A stretch of DNA of 64,000 bases from assembly GCA_039090855.1 (NCBI GenBank), contig CM077023.1:81195127-81259126 (forward strand), read 5' to 3'. Every line of letters starts with the position of its first letter. Within the stretch, counting starts at the first letter, position 1. Positions 46,676 through 59,323 of this stretch are shown here, piece after piece. Source of the DNA: Macrothele yani (taxonomy: Eukaryota; Arthropoda; Arachnida; Araneae; Macrothelidae). Below the pieces are notes generated by a model that did no database searches, had not been told where the DNA came from, and saw nothing but the letters and a program-made list of their open reading frames with translations. Position numbers and translations under genes: made by a program.

Positions 46676-47866
46676 ATGTGGGCATGTTTCATATATTTTC
46701 AGAAATGATGGAGTTTTTTTTCAAGTTGGCTGGTTTTGTCCCACATATCTGCAAATAAATTACGGGTCATAGGAAATGCAAGGCCACAAGAGCAACAAAG
46801 CATAAGCAACACTTGCTTCCTCACGGAGATTTCGAAAGGAGGTGTAAAGGCCGAGAAGACACTATCCTAAACGCCCGCTCGCCGGGCAAAACTGCATATC
46901 ACTTCAATGCTCGTGGAATACTGATTTTAATCCTTAGTTCATTTACATCTTTGTCTATCAGCATCTAGATTAGTGAAAAACTATATCCTGTAATGCTAAT
47001 TTTGTGTGAATTCGAAGTCGAAGGTATTGGTCTCATTACTGAGTGCTTTTTGTTTGAATTTGAAAAAAAAAAAAAAATTACTTTTATGATTGCCTATTTC
47101 CTGAGTGCTGAAATAATCGGAATTTTGTGATTCATATTTGTTATAGTGTATCTCGTGTCTTCAGAATTTGTAGCTCATTTCTCCATTTGCTTTCGGCCTA
47201 TAGGCATCATTTTCCCAGTGGGTTGCCGTCCAATCGGTGTATATATACTGCTCGCTACACCCCTGATAACATGTAGACCATGTATCCGCTTATGAGACAT
47301 GATAAAAAAGAAAAGATCACTTACAAAAATTGAAAAGTCAAATCCGTCAATGTGGGAAAACATTAAAATTATAAAATCTAACTATATGTAATAGTTGGGG
47401 ATACCCAAGTGTTGAATAATTTTTGTAATAAATTTGATAATCAGCTATGGATTGAAACGAGCTCCAGTTTCAAAATTTCCATCATAGCATTTTCTTGATC
47501 CTTACGCTGTAAAATACAGTTAGCCATGCATAATACCAGAAATGCACTGTAAATGTGAAATTTTATTCTTGTTGGAGGAGTGTTCCATAATCCGTGAATC
47601 CATTATTTTCTCCATTTGTTTTGACTGAGCCCTAGAATATTTGGCATTAAACAGGAAATTTCTTTATATAGTAAAATGATGCTCAATGCTCTCCTGATTT
47701 AAGGACGTATTTTGCGTTTCGTTTTCATGACATTAAAATGTCATCTTTAAAACATTATGGCTGAGTTCAAAATCATGAAGACGATTTTCATGTAGCTCGG
47801 GAGGAGGCACATATCTTGCTTAGAATAAATTTGGCATACATTTCATTTAACCATCTATGAATGAGG
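46676..47866. other. No gene seen
   Basis: AT-rich with an A-run at about 47064-47077. Short frames only. Confidence 0.5.
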
Positions 47867-49431
47867 TAGGGGCGCCGACTTCACCAAGTTATTCGGAGGC
47901 GGATTTAAAGAGATCAGACTTGGGAGGGAGAGAGAGGTATTACTTCTCTCCCACTTTCAAGAAGAAAATGTTAAAAAAAGGTAAACTACAAGATTCGTCG
48001 CCTCTTCTAAAACTTGAAACACAGTTGTAATTACACATAAGCAAATAAATAAGTGGAAACGAATATCCTTACTGGATATTAATATTTTGAAAAAAATATT
48101 CATTTTGTGATTTTTTGAAAATACCTGGAGGTTTTATTTATGAAGGTTTATAGAAAATTAGCGTGCTTTAGAAAATTAGCGTGCTTACTTAAACAAAACA
48201 AAAATCAAAAGTGCTAAGAAATAAATTAAAGCACGAGAAATTACGTTTCTGTAGGTATAATATGTATGTATGTATGTGTGTAAGACTGGCATAAATAATC
48301 CCTTTCAGTAAACTATACATGGAGAAAGACGTACAAATAAATCCCTTAAAAAAAGAGCATATACAGTAAAACCTGTTTAAAACGGAACCTACACAAAACT
48401 GGATATTTTTTAGTCCCGAAATGAAAGATAGAAAATTTCGTACTGTTTGATCTGTATAAAGCGGAACCTGTCTAGCGCGGAACGGGAGTGGCAAGAGATT
48501 AAATTAACATTGTAACGACGGAAATTTCCCAGGTGTTCTCGTGCCGTCAAGTGTTTTAATTGAATGCAAAACATTGCACGATTAAGTGTAATGATGAATT
48601 CACACGAAACAAATTTGCTTGAAATAGAAAATAACATAAAATTACAAAGATTGAAGATAAAGTCCAAAGCCTTCGTAGATCGCTGTTTCGTACGGATTTA
48701 AACGAGGTGCTCCGATTTAATTCTCTAACATTTATTCATTGAGATGATTGCAACAAGCAAAGGTTTGCAACATGAACGTTAGATCGAATAGTTGCAACAT
48801 CAGTGTGAATTATTTAAAAAAATTGAGCTTTGTGCTTTTTAGTTGATTAATGTACGTAAGAACAATACAATACATCCTCGTACGTAATCACTAATCCTGT
48901 AGAATTTGTTAGCAGCATGACAAAAATTCGAATATTTACATTTCAATGGTTTCCATCGATGATCTGTACAACACGGAAACTTGTCTAAAACGGAAAATAG
49001 TTCCAGTCCGTTAGATTCCGGTTTAGACAGATTTCGCTGTATATATTTTATAGGAACATGTAAAACACAGTTCGGGGCTGATAATTCAAGTTTTCGTACC
49101 TTTCTGATCAAATGGGCAATGCTACATTATGGGAAGAAAGTTTTTGCTTGTTTTGTTTTATTTATTTTTTTGTTTTTGTTTTGTGTTTATTCTTGGCCTA
49201 ATACGGCTCAGCTTGGATTCGGACGGTCATCAAAGGTCTAACTGTAAATAATTTTTGAAAAAGGGCAGTACAGCCTTAATCGCATGGGAAAGTATGTTTT
49301 TTTTTTTTTTTTTTTGTTTTTTTTAGAAATATTTCATTTTCCGAAATGACATAAGGAAAAAAACAAAACAGAATTAAAACTATTCGATGAGCAAGATTTT
49401 TCTAGCCCATTTCCCGTAGTCGGCGCCCCTG
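47867..49431. mobile_element. Putative hAT-like element with (C/T)AGGGGCGCCGACT ends
   Basis: Left taggggcgccgacttcacc and, reversed, right caggggcgccgactacggg. The inverted match is about 14 bases. No clear 8-bp duplication was found. It encloses the pogo-like MITE at 48364-49039 and a poly-T tract at about 49298-49314. No transposase. The ggcgccgact core is shared with the element at 34.8-36.1 kb. Confidence 0.6.
48364..49039. mobile_element. Pogo/Tigger-like MITE, 676 bp
   Basis: Ends cagtaaaacctgtttaaaac and, reversed, cagcgaaatctgtctaaacc, with TA on both sides (48362-48363 and 49040-49041). Inside each end there is a second partial iteration (tctgtataaagcggaacctg on the left, its counterpart near 48960-49000 on the right). 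CAGTNNAACCT-type ends with TA targets are typical of pogo/Tigger derivatives. No DDE frame is present. Confidence 0.78.
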
Positions 49432-50400
49432 TATCTCGAAATGTGCACATGATCGGAAACAACTTATTACCACAAAGCAGATGCGTCACGTACTTCTCTT
49501 TCTCTATATTTTTCCTCAGTAAAATTACACAGAAATAAAATCAATATTTTAACTGCGCAACCGCAGTATACAACTTCTAAAAATCACATAAAATACCACT
49601 ACGAACATGCCTGGAAGTAATATGATAAGGCGTTCGATCCATCGTAAATTTAAAACACGAACACATGAAAGAGCATTGATTACAAATGTGCACCAAATCT
49701 ATCAAGACTTTTTTTGTTTGAGCCTGCTGATGTTTATGTAACACATACATTCAAATGGATGTTAGTTTTATAACAACAATTATGTTTTAAACCAGCTCAT
49801 TAGCAGTGAAAAGAAAAATGTGGAAGAAGTCATTTTTTATATTCAATGTAGAATTTAACTGTATGTGCATTGCATAATTCACCCAGTCTATAATAATTTA
49901 TATTCGTCTGTTTGTCATTTAACTGCGTTCGAGGTTATGGAAAATCCGAGGTACTGCCGAGATGTCTACACGCTACCGTTATTTTGTGTACCATGAAAAA
50001 GTTTGTTGAAAGGTAGGTAAATTCTTTTATATTTGGTCTCATCTTTTCATGGATCATACCCACTAGAAAGCACAACCTGAAGTCGAAGAAATTACGTCAA
50101 TGAAGAGAACATGTTTTAAAAGGTAGGTGTTTATCTTATTCTTATCAACATCACAGCAATAACTTTTAGCACTTTCTGGAATATAGCATGAGAGTGATGT
50201 CGAAGTAAAGAAGTTCTTTTGCAGCAAGCTTTGCCAGCGACACAGGCATTTAAAGAATGGCCATGCAGGTAAACACCGCTTCTTCCTACTTTACTTAAAA
50301 GTTATTATCATTATTTTTTTTATTTGCTTATGTCATCTACAGCAATGGCATTTTTAGCATGGTCTACTTGTCAGTATGGACAGTCATTCGTGTTTACGAA
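49432..50400. other. No gene seen
   Basis: AT-rich. No repeat ends recognised. Confidence 0.45.
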
Positions 50401-50409
50401 CACAGTCAT

Positions 50410-50920
50410 CCATGTTTAAAAACCGTTTATGATGTGACACGTATTGAGAATTATTGCCTCTTGGATTTTGGGACTTAGGTGTTGTAGACCCAAAGTTTCA
50501 AGCTGGTTTGTAAGAGTCTAAGGAATTATACCAGTTGTAGAGATAATTAGCGGTTCCATATACTTGCTGATGTTTGTCACATAGGTAATCCGAATATTAC
50601 GGTCTAACGGTACCAATATGGCAATAATGACTGCTTCCTTCTGCCTTTTGTCATATAGCACTATGTCTAGACGATTGGCAAAGATAGTTACGTCTGTCTT
50701 GATCTTACAGTCCCAATATAATTTGTACATATTGTGCATTTTCTGACGTTGATAGTTCTGTATCTTGAGTTAATTGTTGATGTATCATTGTAGCAAAATT
50801 GTTCTGTCGCTGCTTATAATCAAGACTGGCTAGCGCGGGGCATCCACCGCAGATCTGTTCGATGATCTCGCTGCGCATACTACTCGTTCTACATTTGTCA
50901 TTTTGCAGGTCCTCCTTCAA
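50410..50920 (-). pseudogene. 3' end of an R2-like LINE (zinc knuckle and restriction-like endonuclease)
   Basis: The minus-strand frames 50920-50705 and 50739-50518 are consecutive pieces of one C-terminal region. The first has CPALASLDYKQRQNNFATMI and HQQLTQD; the second has YKLYWDCKIKTDVTIFANRL, then DIVLYDKRQKEA and PLIISTTGIIP. A continuation toward 50420 reads NQLETLGLQHL and AIILNTCHII. This order (CCHC knuckle, then an RPDIVL-D-K...IIDVAIP nuclease core) is typical of LINEs with a restriction-like endonuclease. Here the knuckle has lost one Cys and the His (C-x-x-S, then Q), RPD is RLD, and the second acidic residue is Ala. A frameshift separates the pieces. Inactive; no RT sequence is recognised upstream. 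Confidence 0.75.
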
Positions 50921-53900
50921 AATGTATTTTCTGTAATTTTGGTTAGAATCACTTTATGTTGAACGGTCATCATAAACACAATAGTCTTTTCATATAATTT
51001 TCCTCGCATTTTTTTAAAGCAGTACTTTCAGTTCTTGACCTTGATTTTGAACAACTGAAATTCTGTTCTTCGACGGCTAAAAGCTTGTTCCGTTTTTCTA
51101 AGTTCATTATGAAACACCAGCAAAAAAGAACGCATTTATTATAATTCATTTGATTCTGGTGATTAAGACCACATCAAGAAAGTCATGACGTAGTTATTTT
51201 GCTTACATCCTCATTTATCATTCTTTGGACAAAATACAAAGTATCACTGCATGTTCTGTCGCGTATGCTTTATTCCTCACGTCTCTCTGCCCATTTCGAT
51301 GCTGAGTAGCTCATAAATTTCCTATTTGGCTATCATAATTCACACGTATATACATATAGGTAACTTCACGCGGGCACACATCGCTTTTGGTACAACTGTT
51401 TAAATAGCGACACAAAAAATACGCTAATGGTTTCAGAACTTTATAAATTTCATGTGAGCAGAAAAAATATGTAATGTAACAATAGCAGAAGCAGCTTCTG
51501 AGAAAAAATCGCCAGTAAGTCAATGAAAGAGACAAGAATAACTTCGGAGTTTTGGGTTAAACATCGACAGAACTTCCTTTTGAGACAAATGGCAATAATG
51601 CAATATAAATATACAAACGATAATTCAAAATAATTAATATCGGCCGAATTGCTTAAGTACGGTTCAAATTTTAAATTTTTGTTATTAAATTAAGCAGTCC
51701 AAATGTATAGAGGGGCTGAACTTCTGGTTCAAATGATTTATTTTAGGGTCTGCAGATTTAAAACGTGAAGTTCATTTTGTCCCGAACAGGCAAGTCCATC
51801 GCCATAGAAATAATGATGATTTTGCAGTTGCTGCTAAAGAAATTTGGTAATTTAGTGAGATCCTTTTCGTGAACAAATTGTTTTGAGGCTGTGCGACGCT
51901 GCCTGTATATCGATAAATAAAATAATAACTCTTTCGTAATCTGCCGGTTCTTTTCTTTCGTTTTAATACTAGCAATACAGACCTCCCTAAGATACATTTA
52001 TAGATCCGCCCTTCTTCAAAATAGGGCAAATTTTTCATAAATGAAGGCTTTTAAAGACAAATTAAAGAGCATTTTTAAGCTTGATCTGATCTTAAAAAAA
52101 GTTACCTAAAATTTACATTTCTTTGTACACGACTGTCAGCTTTATTTGTAGTCCAGAAATATTTCCGCTTATGAAGTTACTTTTGTTTAACCATTTACGA
52201 AGAAGCGCGCACAAAAATTGATAGTTGCGGCCACTTGTTTTTGTCATTTAACATGATTTATATTTTCTTGAATAACATGGTCGTATTTTACCCCGGTAAG
52301 TATTCGTAAGAGGCGTTCCTCTGTATTTAGGCGACAGGCCTACAGGCATTGTGCGAACAGGTTTCAAGAACATATTATTGGGCTCACTACGAAACTTCTC
52401 AAGCACTGTAGGCGGTTCCCTTTCCCTGCATACAATTGGATGTTTTCTTCACCACCAACCTTTGTCCTGTTTTTATTGGATGCTTTAGAGAGCTTGTTTC
52501 CACATTGGAAGATTTGGTTTGGAATAACAATTATTTCTGCAAGAATAATTCTTTTAAAGAGCAGCATGTTATTAATTTCCAGTGGGAATTTGTTCTGAAA
52601 AGAAAACTAAAAGAATTATTTGTCATGAAAAGTTATTTTATTTAAATTACCTTGTTAAGCAGCATGTTTCCTGATGTAAGTAGCCTATTAAAGAATGAAT
52701 TTTAACACGCTCTGATTTATGAAAATGTTTTGCCTTTAATATCAGATTTTATTTTCATTTCTCAGCTGCATTTTATTTATTTTTTCTTTCAGTGTGATAT
52801 ATTAATTTAACAGCCGAGCTATTTAGAATTGTTCTACACTTCTATGACCAATAAGTATTTTTTTATTTTTTTTACATTTTTCCGTTTCATTTTTTACACA
52901 AGGCTTCTGCGTTTTATCGTAGCCTAGTAAAACTTAGTATTTTTAACAAAACTATTTAAAGTCATTCACCGAGTCTCATAAAGTAGTTCAATATTTTTTT
53001 CTTGTTTGTGTTTTCATTTAACGTATTTCCCAAAACATTTTTCTGAAATAATATTTTTATGAAACTCGAAATACTGAATTTATTAACGGAAAAGAAACTA
53101 AAATTAATAATATGCATTTTCTTTTATTCTTAATGCATGTTATAAAGTAATGAATAACTTGTTTTCCAAACATATATGTTGCAACACACTTATGCATAGT
53201 TGTTCTTGACATAAAACTAATTTACGAAGGTAAACATTTTCGCTTTAATCTAACAGTTAACACCATGCCAATTTATGTTCTACGCAGCAGATAACTTACA
53301 AGTGAGTGACATTTACTTTACAAAAAAACCCATAATAATAGTAAAAGTTATTTCTTCTAGTAGTAGAATTATTCTGAAGGAACATAAACGTTCGTATAAC
53401 CGATAGTTCTTCCCATTTTATTTTTCAACAAAATTTCAATAAATTAAAAACCAAAATAAAATCATTTCATGTCCTTTAGGTGAAATTAGGCATCCATGAT
53501 GGGCAAGGAGATTGTTTATCACAACGATCTCACTCGTCTCTGGATGGTATACTCAATATTCACACCACAGCACTTTTTTTTGTTTCCTTTTTTCTAAGAT
53601 AAGGAACATAACACAGATCCTGCGGTGATTTTTTTACTTCAGCTGTTTTTCTTTTTCTTTTTTGTTATCAACTCGCTATTTTACATAGTTCTTAATAATC
53701 GCCAACTGATAAAAAAAATTTCCAAACTCATATTTTTTGTTTTAACTGGCGAATTTGGCGAACGGAAGTGCGACTCTTGTGATGTGTTGCAGTTTGTTAA
53801 AAGGTACCCGTTTTGGAATGCAGAATACGTTCTGCAGTGAGCGTTTGTATGCCAGAAATTTAATAAATCCACGAGATCAATCGAGTTCAATGACATGGCA

Positions 53901-55430
53901 CTGCATTCGGCGTGAGAGAATATAAAATAGGTGGTGAAGTTAGTATTTTGCATAATAAGATGAAAACAAGGATTTGTCACATTTTTTGAACACAACCCGT
54001 ATTCCACCAATTTCTGGCACAACTGAGAAATTTATCAATCACCATTCATTAGTAATCATGCTCCTTTTGCACCTTTCAAAAATCAATTCTGGATAATGCC
54101 TATCTATATGTACAAGACGTTTTGCACGACTCCAACTCAACATTCTTGCAATTCATTACTTACTCTTTTAGTAAGTAATGACTAAACTGTGTTTCGAAAT
54201 TTAAATAAAAGCATGGTATTTTTTATTTTTTTGTTGTTGTTGAAACTGTTCTCGTAAGAAGTTCACTCTAAGGAAAGACATGTTAGAGTGCAAACATCAG
54301 CAGCAGCAGTTATAAAGGGTTATGAAATGGTAATCAGAGGCGTGAAGGGAGAAGAGTCTAACAACTTTCCTTAATTGAAAAGTAGGAGAGCAGAAAGTCT
54401 TCGGTAAAGGATCCCATGATAGATAGTGTAGTGAAGAATGCTAGACTAACATGCGAAAGAGGAGTTCAAAAGAACTTCCACAAAAGACTGCAACAAAATT
54501 TCATTCAGCCGTGAATCAAGAACGATAATGTTTGATGATCATTGTGGTTATACCTGTTTCCAACTTGCTCCATTCTCTGTGAATTCATGATGAATAATGC
54601 ATCATGCTTATAATCGAGTTCAATGACATGGCAATTTGTGCATATAGAAAGCTCATTGGTAGTGTGCTGTGTACGCATTGAAGAATTTATTTCAAACACT
54701 CGGGCTATTTTTTTTTTCATTAGATAACAAGAACACAGAACCTGAATAAGCTTATGGTATTATTCGGTGCAACCTGAAGTATCTGTTCCAGTGAAAATTC
54801 CCGCTTGAGATATTATCTGGGCTTAAACAAGTTTTTTTGTTAATCTAAAGCTGTATTTCCTGAACTGCTATTTATGTATAATATATACTGGTAAACTGGT
54901 TTAAAATAAGAGCGCTCTAGCCATTACTGTAGTGTGTGTTAGTGGGTTAAAATCTTGTCAGTTATGCCAACTGTTTCCTCGAACCCTAGAGAAAATGCTA
55001 GTCTAATTTTCCTTGCAGAATAAATTGTCAATTGGTGGTTATTTTGTCCTCACATAATTTTTTCTATTCTGCTTTTCTAAAAATCGGAAAGATTTCCATA
55101 TATCCAAAATACCCAAGAGTTAGTGGAACATTTTACTAAATACCAATTTTGGTAAAGGAAAATTAGAAATTTTACTTCTGTAGACGACTACGTTTTTGCT
55201 CGTTCTCCGAGTGAAAAGCTTTTGTGTCCCTTTGGTTTAATAGTGAAAAGCGGAGAGTATATTTATTCTGCTTCTTTCAGCCAGAATCGATATCAGTCAC
55301 ATTCTTTTCCCTACTTATTTATTTAATTTCATACTATCTAAGAATTTAAAAATTTGCAGTCAATATTTTCGAAAAATTTAGGGTACCCGCTTGCCTCACA
55401 AATTTTAGAGAACTTTACCGTAGCGTTAAT
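50921..55430. other. AT-rich stretch without a recognised gene
   Basis: The best frame is 113 codons at 53681-54022 (minus), with no known domain. A 22-bp sequence at 53879-53900 recurs exactly at 54612-54633. Nothing else recognised. Confidence 0.5.
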
Positions 55431-55799
55431 TTCGAAGGAAGGGGTGGTCAACCGGCAGGTCTACATGGCGGGTTTCTTTTATTTGAAGTATATAAAAATG
55501 TAGCATCACTATGGCTATATAACAAGACTAGAATATATGGCCTTTACAATAACACTACGGTATACGCTATTTTCAATATATGTGGCACGCAGACACCGAG
55601 AAACTACTAATACATGTCCATCCGTTGGTTCAAAATCAGCCTATTGAGAATTAGGTTATCTGTATTCTCGAACCCAGTGTTGTTACGGGATGAAATAGTC
55701 TTGCATGATGTGGATCATATGTAGCGGTGCGACGGCTATTACGGATAAAATAGTGGCCCAAGGGAAAGCCGTGGGGCGATTTGAAATGCTGTTGGATCA

Positions 55800-56126
55800 T
55801 CTCCTTTTAGGAGCAACAATGGGCACGTGACGAGCTCAGTTGATAGGAGCATCAGTGATGTTCCAAGCATCTTTATCCTTGGCCACCCTCCCCACTACTT
55901 TAAACGCCCCTCCATAGTGAATGGCGACTGCTTATTTGCTGAAATCAGTTGTGACGTCTATCAGCCATGAGGTAGATTGCTTTGCAGCTGGGACCATGTA
56001 GCCATTTAATGCCTCTAATGGTTGCTGCCTGCGTTTATTAGGAAATACGACGCCATCCAGCTTGGAATTAATTTTCTGGAATGGAGGACCGGAATTTGAA
56101 TGCAGGGTAAGGATAATTTTGATCAA
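55800..56126 (-). pseudogene. Unrecognised coding-like frame with in-frame stops
   Basis: On the minus strand the frame reads SGPPFQKINSKLDGVVFPNK, then LEALNGYMVPAAKQSTSWLI, to a TAA at about 55932. It continues in the same frame as AVAIHYGGAFKVVGRVAKDK and DAWNITDAPIN, then a TGA, then ARHVPIVAPKR. The amino-acid make-up is balanced and unlike the surrounding AT-biased frames, and base composition is higher in GC. I do not recognise the family. It may be a decayed gene or part of an unknown element. Confidence 0.35.
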
Positions 56127-58345
56127 ATCTGGCTTTACTTCCTTAACAGAGTTTTAATGTTTTATTGGCATGCTTAGTACTTCTCGCTAGCTCCGATTTC
56201 ATGGATGCAAGTCTTTCGTTATTTATATAGATAAGTTCGCAATGAAACAATAAAGAATAAACGCTACTATTAGATTATCAGCCTATCAGAATCTCAAAAG
56301 AAAAAAAAGTAAAAACAAAGGAAGGTAAATTACTTTCCGGAGGTGTATCAAGTTTCAACATTGTACTTCAATGTTTTTCGTATTTGCATGTGAACCCTAT
56401 AGGTATGAGTAATCGCTGTGAGTGTTAACACAGAGTTGTTAGATTTTCCCGTATGCTATTGAAATGGTACAATTCAATAGTTTTTAAATAATTTTTCCGA
56501 GGTGAATTGTACAACTGTTATGTAAATAAAGAACATTTATTTTAATTACCCAAGTTCGGGAATTAAAAATCGAATTACAAATGCATTAAGGGATTTTAAG
56601 GCAGGATTTTTTTACGGGTGAAAATTTGACTGTCCACGTTTTATCAATGCTTAAAAAAATTATATCATGGTCCAAATTTTAAAAATGCATTGAAATCGAA
56701 CAGATCATGTTTATGGAACCCGTGTGCAACTGTGTCACGTGTTAATCACGTTTACATAAATAACTGTAATTAAATTTAGGTGCTTTAAAATAAAATACGT
56801 TTTGAGTTATTTTCTTCTGTATAAAGACGTTGATTTCAAAATTTTGTTTGCATGTGTCTCCCCCAAAATACATATGGAAATTGATATTCACAGCACCATA
56901 TGTATGCATGCAAGTACACGGTAAAAATTGTCTTCCAATGCTTTTTTACTCCTTGTAGCCAGAACCTGGACGTTCCATTGAAGAACTGTTTCCCAACGGT
57001 AAAGTAATTCATTGCAGTTTAAGAAAGAAACGACACGTCTTTCATAAAACATTTTACAGGAGGCAATGCAATGTTTATGAGCGCCTTTTCAATGGGATAT
57101 TCATAGTTACCTATATGTTCAGACTTCATTCTCTACAGAAATCGAAAGTTGGAAAGTTATCGTGGCAATTGTTGTTTTTTTTTACAAAAATTATAATACT
57201 AGTATTGTCGGAATCAAGCTTCTTACCGGTTCGAGCAGATGTCCCCATTCGAGAAAATGCCAAGCGGATGTTAAATTTCAGTCATCTGCAGGGGTCGACG
57301 GTCTGTTTTTCTGAAACGAAAAAAAAAAAAAAATCGTGATACTAAGGGGGGAAAATGAAATATGGATTTTCGGTTAAAATGATGAGGAATCCACTTCGAA
57401 TGAGTTACTCTTTCAAAAATAAAGACAAGAAAGAAAAATAAATCTCTGTGATACAGAAAAGAGCCAGTTTAATAATACTTCACTATCGGTGGGATGTTAG
57501 TGGAATGTATATTCATAAATTTGATGAAGCTGCAAATGTTAATACAATCACTGATCAAAATTATAAATGAACATATTTAGAAGGACGTGCAAAACAAAAA
57601 TTATGCACCTATATTTGTCATGCACAAATGCGTGTTATTCAATAAGCAGAAAGTCATTATTAGAAATTTACATAAGCATTAACACACATTCGTATCCACC
57701 GAATGTTTACACTGACTGTCCGAAGAAAACATCTCAGTTTCCATTGAATTTATATCTTTTAGAGTCGCAGTTACTTTGAGTACGAGAATAAATGATCGCT
57801 TCAGATTTCTCATGTTAATTTCTTGGGTGATGTAACACGCATTTATTAGAAATCAAAATGTTTCATTTTATTTTAATATTCTTCTCACATGGTTATATTA
57901 AATGTTTAAAGTTGGTAGACTTAGTGCCTTTGTTGCAACTTCAACGATATAGTGTGGAATTCATTTCTTTATTATTATTATTTTAGCTGTTAGTAAAACA
58001 TTGTAAACTAGCACAGATTTTTGTTTTTTCCCACCTCTCAAATGTTTTCGGGTGATGTGGCACATTTCGTATTTTCCCAAACCACATCATTTCTCTTTGG
58101 AAGTTTCTATCGAGTTTTTAAACACCTGCTTGTTTCATTTATAGAATATTTGTCTCCATGAAATCGAAGAAATACTTCATTTTAGAGATACTTTTGGGCT
58201 CTGTCTATTGATTGAACAGGACGAATATGATCTCTCGACATAGTGCATTTAGTTATTGGAGAAGTTACCAAATTAAAATCGGCATTGCCAATTCTTCCAA
58301 CGGAATGCAAACTGACAAACGTGTTTATTTTCTGTTCTCTTATAC
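56127..58345. other. No gene seen
   Basis: AT-rich with A-runs at about 57319-57333 and a T-run at about 57174-57184. Short frames only. Confidence 0.5.
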
Positions 58346-58356
58346 TTCATGATTCC

Positions 58357-58596
58357 TTTTTTTTTTTTTTCTCTTTTGGTTGGAAGTTTTACGACCACCG
58401 TGAGCAACTCGATGGGATATAAGCAGTCGCGCGTCCCTAATATAGGGATTTAGGGTCACTGGTTCCAGGGAAGGGAAAGAGCCAGTACCGTAAAAGACAA
58501 ACCCAACATCCATGTCTCACCGGGACTCGAACCCGGACACATCTCGGAGAAATAGTCAGAAGCCAGCGCTTAAACCACTGCACCACCGAGGCTGGC
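58357..58596 (-). repeat. tRNA-derived SINE, full length, with target duplication
   Basis: Minus strand: gccagcctcggtggtgcagtgg with A box, B box ggttcgagtccc (reverse of gggactcgaaccc), family A body, and an A tail (T-run 58357-58370). ttcatgatt occurs on both sides (58346-58354 and 58598-58606), a target duplication of at least 9 bp. The ccctaaattaggg palindrome is expanded by about 9 bases (ccctaatatagggatttagg). Confidence 0.9.
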
Positions 58597-58825
58597 TTTC
58601 ATGATTTCAGATAAGCCAGTAAATTATAAGAGCATGGTCGGCAGTATTTTTGCTATTTACACAGATTTCTGCCCTGCTGAATTAAGCACAGACGTTTCAA
58701 TTAATTGCAACTAATTTGTCAGGTGATTCTAGTAGCATTTACAATTTTCCAGTGAACTGTTGGCCCTTGTTCGGATTATAAAATTTTATTAAAATATACT
58801 CTTTCAGCCTGTTAATGAAAATGAT

Positions 58826-58996
58826 CATTCGTCCGAGATGGGTCCGAGTTCGAATACCGATGAGGAATGGATATTGTGTTTGTCTTACGGCACTGGCTCT
58901 TTCCTCTCCCTGGAGTCTGTGGCCCTAAATTAGGGACGGGCGACTGCTTATAGCCCATCGAGTTGCTCGCGGTGGTCATTAACCCTCCTCCTCAGA
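58826..58996 (+). repeat. SINE family A copy, 5' truncated
   Basis: Begins within the head (cattcgtccgagatgggtcc), keeps a B-box-like gagttcgaatacc, and has the full body to gcggtggtcattaaccctcc. It lacks the A box and a clear A tail. Confidence 0.88.
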
Positions 58997-59095
58997 AATA
59001 TCGTGCCAACTTATTTTATGAGGTTTGAGTTGTAGAATTTGATCGAAATCCATTAACGTGGATAGATCCTGTGGGTACTTTTCCAAATGAAACTA

Positions 59096-59315
59096 GCCGC
59101 CCCGGTGGCGCAGTGGTCTAAGCGATGGCCTCGGGTCATTCGTCCGTAAGGGGTCTGGGTTCGAATCCCGGTGAGGCATGGTTGTTGTGTTTGTCTTACG
59201 GCACTGGCTCTCTCCCTTCCCTGGAACCAGTGACCCTAAATTAGGGACGGGCGACTGCTTATAGCCCATTGAGTTGCTCACGGTGGTCGTTAAACCTCCA
59301 ATCCAAAAAAAAAAA
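59096..59315 (+). repeat. tRNA-derived SINE, intact reference copy with 11-bp TSD
   Basis: gccgccccggtggcgcagtgg starts the head. The A box TGGCGCAGTGG is at 59106-59116 and the B box GGTTCGAATCC at 59158-59168. The body includes tgtgtttgtcttacggcact, ctaaattagggacgggcgac and gagttgctcacggtgg. It ends taaacctccaatcc plus a pure A tail. The target duplication aaatgaaacta is exact at 59085-59095 and 59313-59323. Intact promoter boxes, pure tail and exact duplication mark this as the youngest SINE in the window. Confidence 0.95.
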
Positions 59316-59323
59316 TGAAACTA

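Noticed and set aside
59096..59180. tRNA gene
   Set aside because: A and B boxes are present, but the sequence continues into a SINE body with A tail and target duplication; the cloverleaf is not convincing.
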